From: Siphonodentalium dalli
Lineage: Eukaryota > Mollusca > Scaphopoda > Gadilida > Siphonodentaliidae
Direction: 5' to 3'
DNA length: 64,000 nt
NCBI GenBank assembly: GCA_032622095.1
Contig: CP136061.1
Coordinates: 135,061,587-135,125,586 of the forward strand
Shown: positions 1-12,540 of the stretch, piece after piece
Layout of the letters: the number at the start of each line of letters is the position of its first letter
Position numbering within the stretch: the stretch's first letter is position 1
Program-made: the position numbers and the translations under genes
Notes under the pieces: model-generated
Database searches by the model: none
Seen by the model: only the letters and a program-made list of their open reading frames with translations
Told to the model about the DNA's origin: nothing

Positions 1-18
1 TTTCGCTATACAAAGAGT

Positions 19-137
19 CCCCAGTTTATAGCGAAATTTACAGATATACTCCAGTAAATTAGTTCTGGACAGAACCTTTGTCAAGGTCCAAACCTAATTT
101 ACTGGATCACTTTTGTAAATTTCACTATAGACTGGGG
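19..137. repeat. Short palindromic (MITE-like) element
   Basis: The two ends are inverted copies of each other: an arm starting CCCCAGTTTATAGCG pairs with one ending CTATAGACTGGGG, and the arms continue inward through the AATTTAC and CCAGTAAATTA blocks. The loop lies around 65-95. Bases 1-10 also pair exactly with a 10-base stretch near 28-37. There is no coding capacity. No target duplication could be read, because the left edge is close to the window start. Confidence 0.6.
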
Positions 138-403
138 AATGAGTTGTAGATTCTATTTATTACTTGATCCAAAACCTCCATAAAACATACTTAAATCAAT
201 AAATTGGTACGTGATATCAACAGCTGCTTCTATAAGGCATGCTATGACAGTTCATATAACTATGCATTGTTTGTCCATGTAAAGAAATAGTCCTTAGATA
301 AATAAGACTCTATGACATACTTAATGGCATAAATCTCATGAAATAAATTTTCAATCTATATCAAAATCAATCACAGATACCGATTCTTCTGCATCCCACG
401 TCC

Positions 404-438
<35 letters not shown>

Positions 439-1139
439 ATTCGGAATCATGTTTGCGCAACAATAAAACATTTGGGTGCAACTGGCACTATTTCCTGTTT
501 TGATCATTTAATATTATTACTAAAGAATGGGTTTAATGAATTAATAAGGATCGGATCATGTAATAAAGCAATATATATGTCAATAGAACAATACCAATCC
601 TACAAAGTATGCTCTGTTACAATGAGTATCAATATTGTTCTGTGCAATTTGAAATGCCTTATACCAAAAGAACATCGAAAAGTGAGACATATGTAATGAG
701 AACGTACTCTAAAAATAAATGCAACCCATGGCAGACCACAATGGACCTTTCCACAGCTGTCAATCAAATAATTATTAGCGGATATTTTTGACAATCAGCT
801 ACCGAGCCGGCTAATGCATATGGCTGCATTGAAAATTCTGCTGCCATCTTCCTTCACCCTAATTTTGATATCCATGCATACATTCAGTGTTAAATTGGCT
901 ATATTTAAACAACTTTTTGGTGGTCAAATCATAATATACTGAGATTTATATTTGCGGCATGATGTTATAAATTTATCCATGATTATAACAATATTTTTCA
1001 TTTAGCATGACACTTGTCATAATTTTCACATTTAATGGCAAAACGAATGCGTGTTCTCTGGTTTAGATATATTAAAGAGTTCAGGGATCTGTCTGCCTGT
1101 TCTGGTCTGTTTGCAGTTTTTCTTCCAGAGCCCTTGACC
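138..1139. other. AT-rich intergenic sequence, no gene seen
   Basis: No ORF with recognisable protein content, no repeat shared with the rest of the window and no RNA gene are visible. The only marked feature is the C homopolymer at 406-437. Short ORFs in both strands around 470-790 look like chance frames. Confidence 0.5.
406..437. repeat. Poly-C homopolymer (32 C)
   Basis: An uninterrupted run of about 32 cytosines. The length is likely to be unreliable in raw sequencing or assembly. The G-rich complement could fold into G-quadruplex structures. Confidence 0.9.
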
Positions 1140-1440
1140 GATTTCAACCAAATTTGGTGTGATGCCTTCGGGGTAACCCGGCAGAAGTTATAACGGCCTT
1201 ATTTTTTAAATTAAAATTTAAAACAAAAAATGTTTTTTTTTCAAAAATTTTAATTTTTGAGCAAGAAGTTTTAATCTAAAAATCTATAAAGAAAATTAGA
1301 AATTAAAATAAATAAAAAGTAAAAATTTAGTTTAAAAAAATGTTTTAAAGTTTCATTCTAAAAATCAAAAACTTTGAATTTTTTTTTGTAATTTTATTTA
1401 TTTTTTTTCTTTTAAATTTAGAAAAAAAAAATTATTTTCT
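1140..1440. repeat. Dispersed repeat beginning GACCGATTT
   Basis: The stretch around 1135-1200 (accgatttcaaccaaattt, then a gcagaagttataa block) reappears at 3329-3390 as an accgatttaaacaaattt block followed by gcagagttataa. Both copies run into A/T-rich, almost homopolymeric sequence. It looks like the edge of the same kind of unit seen in the 4.1-7.7 kb arrays (accaaatttggt, agttataa), so it is probably a degraded single unit of that superfamily. Confidence 0.45.
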
Positions 1441-1455
1441 TGTTCAACAGCAGAT

Positions 1456-1618
1456 CAGTACGGTGGCTGGTTAGCGCCAAGCAAATTTATTTATTAACTT
1501 GCAGCTGCAAGTTAGTTATCTTGCACATGCAAGTTACTATCTTGCAACTGCAAGTTAGTTATATTGCAGCTGCAAGTTAATAAATAAATTTGCTTGGCGC
1601 TAACCAGCCACCATACTG
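1456..1618. repeat. Hairpin element carrying phased CTTGCA palindromes
   Basis: Two arms of about 45 bases (left begins CAGTACGGTGGCTGG, right ends CCAGCCACCATACTG) are near-perfect inverted copies. They flank four copies of a 14-bp palindrome, CTTGCANNTGCAAG, starting at 1498, 1520, 1541 and 1563, that is every 21-22 bases. The same palindromes recur near 2010 and at 16305-16793. Confidence 0.7.
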
Positions 1619-3256
1619 CAATGTGCAAGATAACAGATAACATGGTTCTGATCTAATGATGGCAATTTCCAATTCGCCCTTTTCGAAAACAACAGTTATA
1701 TTCTCTGGGTGTGATGAGGCGTGCTCACAATTTGGACATGCCCTTAAAACGCTGCGCTGCTTCATAATATAAGCTATATTCTCAGGTTAGGCCCAATGTA
1801 GTGCTATAAAGAGCGTTTAGGATTGCAAGTGGGTTTCGCTGATCTTTTTGTAGTACCTGCCAGTATTTTTACAGATGGGTGCAGTGTTTTTGTTCTGAAA
1901 CTTCTCTTACCGATCTCGTGACGTCAGATCGTTTATACTACTCTATACACGTGTCTGAAATTCTGTCCCATCTGCCCCTCTGGGATGGGTATTTAAGCAA
2001 TTTGCAGTAACTTGCAGCTGCAAGATAACTAAGGCCACATTAACTTAACTCTTTCACCACCGAAGTTACAGAGGTAAGTTATCCAGGACACCGGGTTTGC
2101 AGCAGTTAAAATGGAAATTCTTTGTCTCACATGTTTGGCATTCATACTGGTATTTATAGAAGCGGTAGGTATGGACACCCATATATTGTCATGACCATTG
2201 ACAACTGCCCATCAATTTGCAATACCTGCCGATGGATGACGTCATATAATTGTGATTATATCACCATGGTAACGCATGTTATGCGTGAACAGGTGCGTAA
2301 ATACATTTTAACTCAATATATACTGTTACTGTTAACTTTATTTGCAATATTTCACCACATAAAGTATATTCACCAAAACCACATTCAAATAGTTAGCATT
2401 ATATCCAACACATTTCATAATTTTAGCAAATGTGGTGATTTAGAATGTAATTAGAAGGTGTACAATGAGCATTATGATGAGAACAGACCAACAGTATGCC
2501 CAAGAAGGCGCTATTTAACTGAAATATACCCATTATCACGCATTTAGGCCCACGTGTATATTCAACTGTGATTATGCTAATGAATTATGAGTAAAACTTT
2601 CCAAAAACAACTGCCAATGATCTCAAAGCATTTCCAAAATGTTATGCATGTCAATGTCATGCTCACAACATGCACTCGCAGCTATTATTATTAAAGTCGC
2701 ACTATTGCGCCGGCACGGTGAATTTCGTAACATTGCGTCGAAAATAGGAGACACTAGACGTCTACCACAAAGAAAACATCGTTAGAAATGGCAACAATCT
2801 TTTTTATTTCATAAACGTGTGTTATCAATATGTGTTTGTGATAAACGATAACAAACTAAATCAATCGGCACATGTGTATCTGATTAAAAGCACCACAACT
2901 GTCGGCATTGCTACATCAACATTTTTGGGAAAACCCAGGGAAACCCCAAAATAGTAGTTGTGACGTCATGCATGTGCTGTCTATATTTAGGCCGGGAACA
3001 TCTCAGTGTGGCCGTATTTGTCAGGTCTGCGTGTTCAACAATCAATTAGTATTGATACAGACTATCACCCAAATGATATCTAAGTCGCCAACCAATAAAA
3101 TCATTAGCATATCCCCATAAACATGGTATTATTGCCTGTTATTCTCGAAAATTATTCTCTGCCCGCTAAAGCGGGCTGCGGTGTTCAACGTAAATTACGT
3201 CGTGCCCGCTAAAGCGGGCTGCGGTGTTGAAAGAGTTAATTATATGTTTCTCAGGC
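1619..3256 (+). repeat. CTTGCA-palindrome repeat, copy A (interrupted)
   Basis: Bases 1635-1880 align with 16430-16680 in direct orientation: the blocks TCCAATTCGCCCTTTTC, CATAATATAAGCTATATTC and TAGTACCTGCCAGT are shared. The copy ends with a CTTGCAGCTGCAAG palindrome at 2010 and then GGCCACATTAACTTAA, continuing after the inserted element as TTATATGTTTCTCAGGC. That end matches the reverse complement of 16258-16293. The class of this repeat is unknown; it is not coding. Confidence 0.65.
2049..3235. mobile_element. Non-autonomous piggyBac-like element, TTAA flanked
   Basis: The target TTAA is present on both sides (2045-2048 and 3236-3239). The termini are inverted repeats: left CTCTTTCACCACCG, and the right end read inward is CTCTTTCAACACCG, so 13 of 14 match. 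TTAA duplication with a YYCTTTNNC-type end is the signature of the piggyBac superfamily (established knowledge). There is no transposase frame; the 110-codon ORF at 2122-2454 has no recognisable domain. The right side carries two direct copies of a CCCGCTAAAGCGGG hairpin (near 3162 and 3204), probably subterminal binding sites. An empty copy of the target exists at 16258-16293. Confidence 0.85.
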
Positions 3257-4035
3257 ACCGCCGCCCCCCCCCTTAAAAATCCGCATCTGGGAGCTTTTTA
3301 TTCGACAACGAAAATAACAAGATTTTGGACCGATTTAAACAAATTTGGTGTGGTGATTCGGGGTACCCTTGGCAGAGTTATAATGGTGTTAGTTTTTTAA
3401 ATGTTTTTAACTTTAAAAAAAATTGTTTTTAATTATTTAAAAAAATTAAAGGGACACATTGGGAACCTTTTTATCAACTTGTATCATAATCATCAATATC
3501 TAAATGAAAACAAGTGGTCAATGCGGACATCGACAATATGTGTACCATACTATGGTATAGGTACACATAAAAATCAAAATAAATTAATCAATCAATAGCG
3601 GCAAAGAGTGTGTCAAAATAAACCAATATGAAATGAGACATGGTATCAGGAATGTTGAGATGTGTTAATCTTTAACTACAGAAATCCATGCAAGTGAATG
3701 AGGAGAAACCTGGAGATATAACAGAAGAATGATTAATTGAAAATTAAAATGAGAACATCTCTACAAATGAATAATAGACTATTCCAATTAAAACTTTAGA
3801 ACTGAATGGGACAGTCCATTGAACCATGAAAGGGTTACAGCTTCACTGCTATGTGGTATATACAGTGGCTAAAAATAACTAATATTTCAATAAGACATCA
3901 CTACAGCTAGTCTCTCAGAACACTCTCTATTGCAGTTAAGCTTGTATTACTGGTAGTTAATTGTAATCTACCTGGGTTATCAAAAACTCAAATCTGTTCA
4001 ATTCTTAGTTGAATAAAAGGCCGCTCGGCCACAGT
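3257..4035. other. Non-coding spacer with a degraded array unit
   Basis: The unit at 3329-3390 matches 1135-1200. A small hairpin, TGTACCATACTATGGTATA, sits near 3538-3565 and resembles one at 7658-7685, which closes the large array. The rest (3600-4035) shows no repeat partner and no gene. Confidence 0.4.
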
Positions 4036-4786
4036 GTCCCCCGAACCGGTGGCTTCATTTGGAGCGGAGGCTTTGTAGAAGTATACTATATGGATAAAAC
4101 ACTTGTGCATTGTCTCATTACTGACATGCATAGAAATAACCAAATCTTTAAAAAACTCTTAAAGTAAAAATATAACCTCAAATTGGCACAAAATGAAGAA
4201 AATTACAAGAAAAATTGAATTTTCTAAGTCGAAAAGCCCATAACTCTGAGAAAAATCATCGGTTCAAACTCAAATTCGAACTTGATCTGTATCGTGATAT
4301 GACTGATCCACATAAAAACATTATTTGGAATTAAAGGATCCAAACTTGAGATATCATCCGGAAACCGAAAAAGTGAGAAATTTTTCTAAGTAAAACAAGT
4401 AAAAAAAGGACCACAACTCTTGCAAAAATGGGCGGAGCATACCCATATTCAAACTTGACCTGTACATAGGGCTGATAAACTCACATACCAAATTTGGTTA
4501 AGATATGATCACACAAACTGAAGTTATCATCCGGAAACCAGAAAATTACAAGATTCTAAGTAAAAAAAGGGCCATAACTCTCTCAAAAATGGGCGGAGCA
4601 AGCCCATATTCGAACTTGACCTGTATTTTGGTCTGATAAACTCACCTATGAAATTTGCTTTTGATCTAATAACCGAAACTAAAGTTATCATCTGGAAACC
4701 ATTTCCGGACGCACGGACGGACGGCTCGACACACAGACGGACACCGGCTATTTTAATAGTCCCCCGAAATTTTTTTTTCGGGGGAC
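4036..4786 (+). repeat. Minisatellite-bearing interspersed element (gtcccccga type)
   Basis: It begins near a GTCCCCCGAAC motif and ends in a hairpin, AGTCCCCCGAAA / TTTCGGGGGAC, with a T-run loop (about 4758-4786). In between are units with the recurring words gggccataactct, ggcggagcaagccc, cgaacttgacctgta and aagttatcatccgga, then a short acgg-rich stretch. This order (short terminal motif, core units, acgg microsatellite, terminal hairpin) resembles the pearl / Helitron-related elements of bivalves. ORFs here are shadows. Confidence 0.55.
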
Positions 4787-7300
4787 AAAAAGGGCCATAA
4801 CTCTGGTATAACAAATCAGATCTAACCCATATTCAAACTCGATCTGTATTTTGAGTTGAGAAAATCACATACAAAATTTGGTTCCTATCAGTTGAACAAG
4901 AGCTAGCTGGGCGTGCAATATACGCCCTATCTTGGGTCGGCGGAAACTGGTAAAAAAGGGGCATAACTCTGGTAAAAATTGGCGGACGGAACTCAAATTT
5001 GAACTTGACCTGTGTTTTGGTGGGAGAAAGTAATATACCAAATTATCATTGAATCCGATAAGCTCTAGTAAAGTTATCATGCGGACAACAAATTTCAGGG
5101 ATTTTCTAAGTCAAATTACGTCAAATAAGGGGCATAACTCCGGTGAAAATTGGCGGACGGAACCCAAATTCGAACTTGAGCTGTCTTTTCTCCTAATAAA
5201 CCCACATACCAAATTTGATTGAAATCGGTTCACTCTAACTAAAGTTATCATCAGGACAACAAATTTCATGGATTTTCTAAGTCAAATTACGTCAAACAAG
5301 AGCTACGCTGGGCGTGCAATATACGCCCTCTCTTGGGTCGGCGGAAACTGGTAAAAAAGGGGCATAACTCTGGTAAAAATTGGCGGACGGAACTCAAATT
5401 TGAACTTGACCTGTGTTTTGGTGGGAGAAAGTAATATACCAAATATCATTGAATCCGATAAGCTCTTGTAAAGTTATCATCCGGACAACAAATTTCAGGG
5501 ATTTTCTAAGTCAAATTACGTCAAATAAGGGGCATAACTCCGGTGAAAATTGGCAGACGGAACCCAAATTCGAACTTGAGCTGTCTTTTCTCCTATAAAC
5601 CCACAAACCAAATTTGATTGAAATCGGTTCACTCTAACTAAAGTTATCATCCGGACAACAAATTTCAGATTTTCTGAGTCAAATTACGTCCAAAAAGGGG
5701 CCATAACTCTCGCAAAAATTATCGGATTAAAACGAAATTCGGACTTGAGCTGTATTTTGATATATGTAATCCACAAAAAAACGGGTTTTGCGTATAAACA
5801 TTCCAAAATCGAGTTATCATCCGGAAACCAAAAAACATAAGAAAAAGGGGCATAACTCTGCCAAAAATGGTCGGACAGAACCCAAGTTCGAACTTGACCT
5901 GTGTTTTGGTGGGAGAAAGTAATATACCAAATTTGGATTCATTCCGATAAACTATACTAAAGTTATCATCCGGACAACAAATTTCAAGGATTTTCTAAGT
6001 CAAAAAATTTTAAATATGGGGCATAACTCCGGTGAAAATTGGCGGGCGGAACCCAAATTCGAACTTGAACTTACTTTTCGGCTAATAAACCCACATACCA
6101 AATTTTACTAATTTTGGTTCACTCTAACTAAAGTTATCATCCGGACAACAGGTTAACGGACGGACGGACGGACGGACGTACCAACAAATGGGTAGATATG
6201 TGGCTTCGACCTATGTGGCTAGAAATGGTAATGTGGCTTTAGTTTTTATGTGGCTTCTCAAGTAGCCATAAAATTTTAAGTGGCTATCAAGTAGTAGATA
6301 GTGATAAAACTCCAGATTATGGATTCATAACATGTTGGAATTATAGCAGAAGAAGCTGATTAAAACTCAAAAACTTGCTCACAGCAACTGGGACAGTGGA
6401 ATAGGAGAAACTGACAGGTCCGTGATTGGGTGGCTAACCACATAAATGTCTTGTCAGTGTCCGACATCTCCTATTGACGGGTCATGGATGTCTAAATCGA
6501 TGGACTTTTTTTCTCCAAATTTTGAGTGACTACAAAATTAAATAAGCTGATTAGGCCAAATAGATCATTTTAGAACGTCCATCTGAAAGCTGTTACGTGG
6601 CTAGCCACGCAACGGAAGTTATGCACATAAATATCCATTTTACACAATCTTAGCCACATAAGTAGTCATTAGTAAACACGGACGCCCGCCCGGACGGACA
6701 GACCAATACTATAATACGGCCTTTTTTTCAAAAGGGCGTATAAAAAGGGGCCATAACTCTCGCAAAAATTATCGGATTAAAACGAAATTCGGACTTGAGC
6801 TGTATTTCGATATATGTAATCCACAAAAATACGGGTTTTGCGTATAAACATTCCAAAATCGAGTTATCATCCGGAAACCAAAAAACATAAGAAAAACTGA
6901 ATTTTCTGAGTCGAAAAATGGGCATAACTCTGCCAAAAATGGTCGGACAGAACCCAAGTTCGAACTTGACCTGTGTTTTGGTGGGAGAAAGTAATATACC
7001 AAATTTGGATTCATTCCGATAAACTATACTAAAGTTATCATCCGGACAACAAATTTCAAGGATTTTCTAAGTCAAAAAACGTTAAATAAGGGGCATAACT
7101 CCGGTGAAAATTGGCGGGCGGAACCCAAATTCGAACTTGAACTTACTTTTCCGCTAATAAACCCACATACCAAATTTTACTAATTTTGGTTCACTCTAAC
7201 TAAAGTTATCATCCGGACAACAGGTTAACGGACGGACGCCCGGACGGACAGACCAATACTATAATACAGCCTTTTTTTCAAAAGGGCGTATAAAAATTGT
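4787..7300 (+). repeat. Tandem array of ~170-bp units, at least two element copies
   Basis: The units repeat the words ggggcataactccggtgaa, ttggcggacggaacc, caaattcgaacttgagct, aataaacccacatacc and aaagttatcatccggacaac. Two element starts are visible as a GGGCGTGCAATATACGCCC hairpin (near 4909 and 5297). Two element ends are visible as an acgg run followed by CCAATACTATAATAC and AAAGGGCGTATAAA (near 6745 and 7294). The segment 4902-5280 is repeated almost exactly from 5287, so part of the array arose by recent local duplication. Non-coding. Confidence 0.7.
6173..6690. mobile_element. Insertion inside the acgg microsatellite of the array
   Basis: The sister unit at 7205-7260 runs without a break from GGTTAACGGACGGACG to CGGACGGACAGACCAATAC. 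Here about 500 bp of unrelated sequence separates these two blocks. The insert is rich in ATGTGGCT near its left end (6200-6290) and AGCCACAT near its right end (6650-6660), in inverted relation, so it is probably a short TIR element. Exact edges are hidden by the tetranucleotide run. Confidence 0.55.
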
Positions 7301-7700
7301 TGATTTATCGAAGTATGCATGAATTCTATGTCAAAGGGCCATAACTCCATTAAAAAATATCGGATCAAACCCATATTCGAACTCGATATGTATTTTGGGC
7401 TGAGCAACTCGCATACCAAATTTGGTTACGGTCAGATAATGTTTTTTTTAGTTATGGCAGCATGCATGAATTATAAGTTGAAAAAGGGCCATAACTCCCT
7501 AAAAAAAATTCGATCTGTATTTGGTGCTGAGAAATTAATATACAAAATTTGGTTCCGATCAGATAGAAAATATTTCAGTTATCGCACCATGCGTAAAGTG
7601 TCTACAGACAGACGGACGGACGGACTAACAATGAGTGGTCAATCCGGACAACGACACTATGTTTACCATACTATGGTATGGGTAAACATAAAAAGTATAT
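7301..7700 (+). repeat. Terminal part of a minisatellite element
   Basis: Two further diverged units (gggccataactcc, cgatctgtatt, accaaatttggtt) are followed by an acgg-rich stretch and a terminal hairpin, GTTTACCATACTATGGTATG plus GGTAAAC, at about 7660-7687. The 127-codon ORF across it is a frame through repeat units and not a gene. Confidence 0.5.
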
Positions 7701-8209
7701 AAAGTGCCCGCCGCCTGCTATAAATGTGCACCCGCGTGTTCCGTTTATATCATTTGTGTAACTGCAGTTAGTCGGTCATTGAGTAAGAGGGATAACTCTA
7801 CTTCCAACTACTCTGAACGCATATCGAACGCACCACCTCAAAAACGGTTGGCGATTATCGCAATACGATAGGGGAACACCGTGTGCGCAACGTAACTATC
7901 ACAAGTATAACGTACTCTGATAACAACTTATCGCCAAATTCATGCTTCAAACATTTTAAACATAACATTCGGCTCCTTTTATTTTATTTTTATGAAAATG
8001 AATAATAAATGGGGTGATAAATATGTATATAACGATAAATAGAATCAAATTAGCAATTTCCCTGTGAAACTTAGGACAGGCAAGCCAGGTACAAAAATTG
8101 GAGAAATATGAGTACGAACGTCGAAGTGTTCCCCTATCGTATCGGTCCTACTAAACAACGAACACAAACGAACATAAACGAACACAGGTCTAAAAAGCGG
8201 AATAGAAGA
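7701..8209. other. Non-coding stretch with a short inverted repeat
   Basis: A block ATACGATAGGGGAACAC near 7864 has an inverted partner GTGTTCCCCTATCGTAT near 8127. The rest has no recognisable gene. It may be the remains of a small TIR element, but no target duplication was found. Confidence 0.35.
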
Positions 8210-9091
8210 GTGAAATTTGGTTTGTGGGTGCGTGTGGGTCCATTCTATGTGTATGTGGTGTTATTTCCAACTTTGATGACTTATTTTTCGAGTTATTAGC
8301 ATTATTTGAATGCAAAGTTACTAAACAACGAACACAAACTAACATAAGATTAGCCGTATTGCAAAGGTGTTAATAAAGGTGTTAATTAACTACCGCCTTC
8401 TCTATGGCTTATACTCTGTCTCTTTGTCACTGTGTTAATTTGTTTTGACTTATTTATTTTGTCTAATTATGACTTCGTTTAACTCCCCTCATCCTTTATC
8501 TTGGCTTGGGACCAGCAGACTTCAGAGAAGTCGGGCGGATAAAAAAATTTTTTTTATATACACACACACACAATATATATATACGGCTGCTTTCAACCTT
8601 AGGCAGACATGACCCTAGTACCATCTCTTGGCAGACATATACAAAAAACTTTAAAACTGCTCAATTTTAAACACTCTTTCTCTAGTTTTGTTCTAAATGT
8701 GACCACCAAGCTATGATCAATGGGAATTTGTGATTCCTCAAGTAATATGAAATATTCAAATTCTCAGGTCTGCCTAATTTTTTCGCTATATGTTGTGATC
8801 ATTCAGAAGACATCATATGTATTTGTATATACATGTAGTAGCAGTATTTGGTAGACCCGATAAATTTTATACATAAATCCAGTTTTAGGCGGACATAAAA
8901 CATTTACAACGTGCGACCTCTCCATTGTCCCTATGACCAACATACGCAGGGACGTTGCTACAGGGGGGTGTGGGGTATTTGGGGTATTTGTATTCAAATA
9001 ATGCTAATAACTCAAAAAATAAATCATCAATGTTGGAAATAACACCACATACACTTATAATGGACCCACGCGCACCCACAAACCAAATTTG
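8210..9091. repeat. Element with ~100-bp inverted arms
   Basis: The left arm (about 8210-8310) and right arm (8993-9091) are reverse complements over about 100 bases with few differences. The shared blocks, read on the plus strand at left, are AATTTGGTTTGTGGGTGCG, GTGTATGTGGTGTTATTTCC and GAGTTATTAGCATTATTTG. The 680-bp interior has no coding content I can recognise. This fits a non-autonomous fold-back or TIR element of unknown class. Confidence 0.65.
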
Positions 9092-9446
9092 ACCCTTTGA
9101 TAATTCCGTTGTGAATGTGATGAGAGTTCCGTAAATGTCAGTGTTTCCACACGACAGAGGGATGAGTTTGACCGTGTATCGATGCAGCTGAAGGAGGCTG
9201 AAGTTGCGAACATATTTGGCCTACATGTCTACAGATGGATTACCTACACCTTCCATTCACTTTTATTTTACATTAAAATTTCAATCAAAATCAAAACAGC
9301 CAGTCATATTTTAATTTAACCCCAAAATTCAAGGGTTTTCAATCTGCAAACATGAAAGTTTGTAAACTACAAGTTCTTCTCGTTCCTACAGGAAGCTCAA
9401 TATGATGTCGAATATATCTCCATACTGTATATTAAACACTAGTTTT
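9092..9446. other. Unique non-coding sequence
   Basis: No repeat partner, ORF or RNA gene is visible in this stretch. Confidence 0.4.
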
Positions 9447-10298
9447 AAATTCTACTACATGCAGTACATGTATGGCAAATTGATATTGACTGAACTGAAT
9501 ATTTTAAATATCACTTAAATACAGGCCCCACGCTAGGAGGCGACTCGGGCGAAATTCTCGCCTTCGGGCTGACGAAGTCGCCCTCGGATGTCCGCAAGGC
9601 GAAAACGAAGTTGCCTTCCAAATTTGACAAAACTAGCTTAGGATTTACGGTAATTTTACCGGTGAAAATTTGACTCGTTTTGCAAAAAAAAAATATATAG
9701 TCTCAACTGTTCCAACGAGGAATTTTATTTATCAATTATACATGGTGTACCCTATCCAAATATTCTAATCAGATGGTGTGTTTTTGGAAATGGCAAATTG
9801 CGCTGAGCAACGAAGTTTATGATGAGCTACTAGTTCATTTTAAAGAGACTGGAATTTAGAATTACTTTGTTCCGTCGGGTCATTTTGTAACCGCAAATTG
9901 TATAGCCATACGTGGTCACCACCGCTCATACAGTAGACAATGTGAACAAATAATACTGTCTTTGAATTTAAACTAAAACATATCTATGAATTTTCGATTT
10001 TACAAAAGTAGTTTGTGTCGGACTCCGTTTCCCAATCCAACTTTTTTACTTTTTGGAATTGCACATTTTTATTTATATGTTTACAAACAAGAACACGTGC
10101 TTGCTTACTATTAAACACAGAGGTTTGAATGTGCATTGGAAGTAATTAATTTAATGTTCTTAGTTAAATCAAAGATCTACATAATAAACTATTACTATCC
10201 AAACTCATTTAAAGGGATTAATTAATTTGTGTCAAAACTATGTGTTAATTGCAAATTACAATTGTTGTCAATCTATCGCTAAGGCCACGTGCTCAATA

Positions 10299-10626
10299 TA
10301 TAATATTTATAAATAATATTACTTTTTCCTTAAGGGAAGCCCGAAACTGAACTATATGAACTATATGGATTACGTCTCCGGCCTTGTGTCAATCAGGAGG
10401 GTTAAAATTTTATTGCTGTGCCGATCCCACTCACACCCGTGTCCGGATTAGTCTCGCATGAATACACCCGCATTCTATCTATTGTCTAGTCAGTTTTTTA
10501 TTTCCGACTTAATCATGAGATTTGCGAGTCGCGGGGTTGGGAATGGCACCACCATGGGAGGGATCTATGATAGTTCAGTTTCGGGCTTCCCTTAAGGAAA
10601 AAGTAATATTATTTATAAATATTATA
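10299..10626. mobile_element. Short TIR element (derivative of the neighbouring TE)
   Basis: Near-perfect inverted ends run inward for about 65 bases through AATATTTATAAATAATATTA, CTTTTTCCTTAAGGG, AAGCCCGAAACTGAACTAT. From the ACTGAACTATATGAACTATA block the left half is the same as the right-hand end of the 4.76-kb element (reverse strand, about 15170-15350) for roughly 150 bases. That marks it as a deletion derivative or sibling of that element. Confidence 0.7.
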
Positions 10627-11500
10627 TTTTTCCGCCAAGGAGAAGCCCTCAACTGAACTATATGGATTAGAATGCAAGCCCAGGAGGAGGCACGAGCAAT
10701 AAAGTTAATTAATATCCAAATTCGATGGGAATGTACTCTTCCGAAACAGGATTCATGTAAATGTGATTTAGTCATGAATCAGATATGATTATGTTACGTG
10801 AAAGAGCTCCCAATTCAGATTACGACATTGCTCAAATGTGTACCGCCCCCCCCCCTTGTTTTTGGAATAAACATCCCAGGTAGTGCCATATAATTCATGC
10901 TAGCGAGACAACCGAGCAAGTATAACTTTGCTGCATCCAATTCTCTTTGTTATCTTCTTCACTCTCTCGACAGTTCACATTATGAACTGATGTCACATGC
11001 AGCCATTGTGTATGCCATAAGATATCAGAATGCTTATGATACACCAGGGAGCAAATTAACTGGAATCGCATCGCGATTTGCCACTGAAATGTGGATACCG
11101 GTAATAGCGAGGAATTTATTATACATGTATGATGTTATAAAAATGCTATCTAATCATGTCAATGTGAGATTATTTGCTAATCAGAAATCGAAAGTAAATT
11201 GCTCCCTGTGATACACAAACCAGATATAAAAATGATATGCTGCAGATATCAGAGCGAGGTATGAGGTTTCATTATATCATGCCACACCTCTGTACTCCAG
11301 CCTCGTATAATGTAGAGAGCAGGGAACGCCATCATGATCCAAGGTATCATTGCATACCAGTATATATGGGATTAGAGAACACCACTGAGGACTTGATGAA
11401 CAAGCATAGAAGCATCAGTGATCTATGATGGCGCACATAACGAGTGTCGGGTACATTTCGAAATGATCAAATGTAGCAGAATGATCAAAATTGCAAAATG

Positions 11501-12010
11501 ACCGGTGAAGGAGTGGCCTGGAGGTATCCCGAAGGTATTACGATTCCAGGAGATTGGACCCCATCGTGTGGAGATGTGGGCCACTGCACAGTGGGGAAGA
11601 GATAGAAGGCTGGTTGGTGCAGCTCTTGGAGGCACGCAACAAGTCTTCCCCACCCAGATCATTCAGCCTTTCTTTCCTACCGGTGAAGGAGTGGCCTGGA
11701 GGTATCCCTAAGGTATTACGATTCCAGGGGATTGGACCCCATCTTGTGGAGATGTGGGCCACTGCACCATGGGGAAGAGTTAGAAGGTTGGTTGGTGCAG
11801 CACTTGGAGGCACGCAACAACAAGTCTTCCCCACCCAGAACATTCAGCCTACCGGTGGAGGAGTGGCCTAGAGGTATCCCGAAGGTGTACGATTCCAGGG
11901 GAGTGGCTGGACCCCATCTGTGGAGATGTGGGCCACTGCACCGTGGGGAAGAGGCAGAAGGCTGGAGCAGCTCTTGGAGGCACGCAACAACTCTTCACTT
12001 CCCCACCCAG
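11501..12010 (+). repeat. Three tandem ~170-bp units
   Basis: Units start at about 11501, 11679 and 11849. Each has CCGGTG(A/G)AGGAGTGGCC, GGTATCCCGAAGGT, ATTGGACCCCATC, TGGGCCACTGCACC and TCTTCCCCACCCAGA. Overlapping ORFs of about 100 codons on both strands arise from the unit length and low stop density and do not indicate genes. Confidence 0.75.
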
Positions 12011-12540
12011 AACATCCTCCAAAGGCTACAGTGCTGGATCTTTCCTGACTGAGATAAATACTTGTACTTATCGCAAATTGTTGAATTAAATGAAGCAATA
12101 TAAGATATCAACCTGTATCCTCATCCTGTACAAAATCACTTACCAGCGGAACATCAGAATCCTCGTCCGACAGTGTGCCTGGTGACCCACTGTCGACCCG
12201 CGATTCTTGCTCATCGTCGTCAAACCTGCCGACGCCACGCGATGCAGAGAAGCATGTTAAGATCGACGCCAGCCAACAGAATTGGCTGCATCAGGTTGGG
12301 ATACCAGACTGTGGAAGAGGCCTACTCTGAAATGGTTCGACGCAAGACAAATGCTCTTGCATTTGGGATAAGTAGCTATGTCCTGTCCAAGGTCACCCCC
12401 TCAAATTCTGGGGCATCATCAAGCTGCGCCCCCAAGGCCAGAGGGAATAAGTTCTGATGAGCCATTTTGATCAGAGGAAGCCCCTTCCATGGAATCCCCC
12501 AAATGCAGGTGGTCCTGACCAAACTGGAATAAATGTCGAT

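Noticed and set aside
2122-2454. 110-codon ORF inside the TTAA element, possible transposase
   Set aside because: No DDD domain or Cys-rich tail of piggyBac; composition looks random.
11505-12052. Overlapping ORFs of 100-106 codons on both strands
   Set aside because: They come from three tandem 170-bp units with few stops. The frames overlap on opposite strands and contain no domain.
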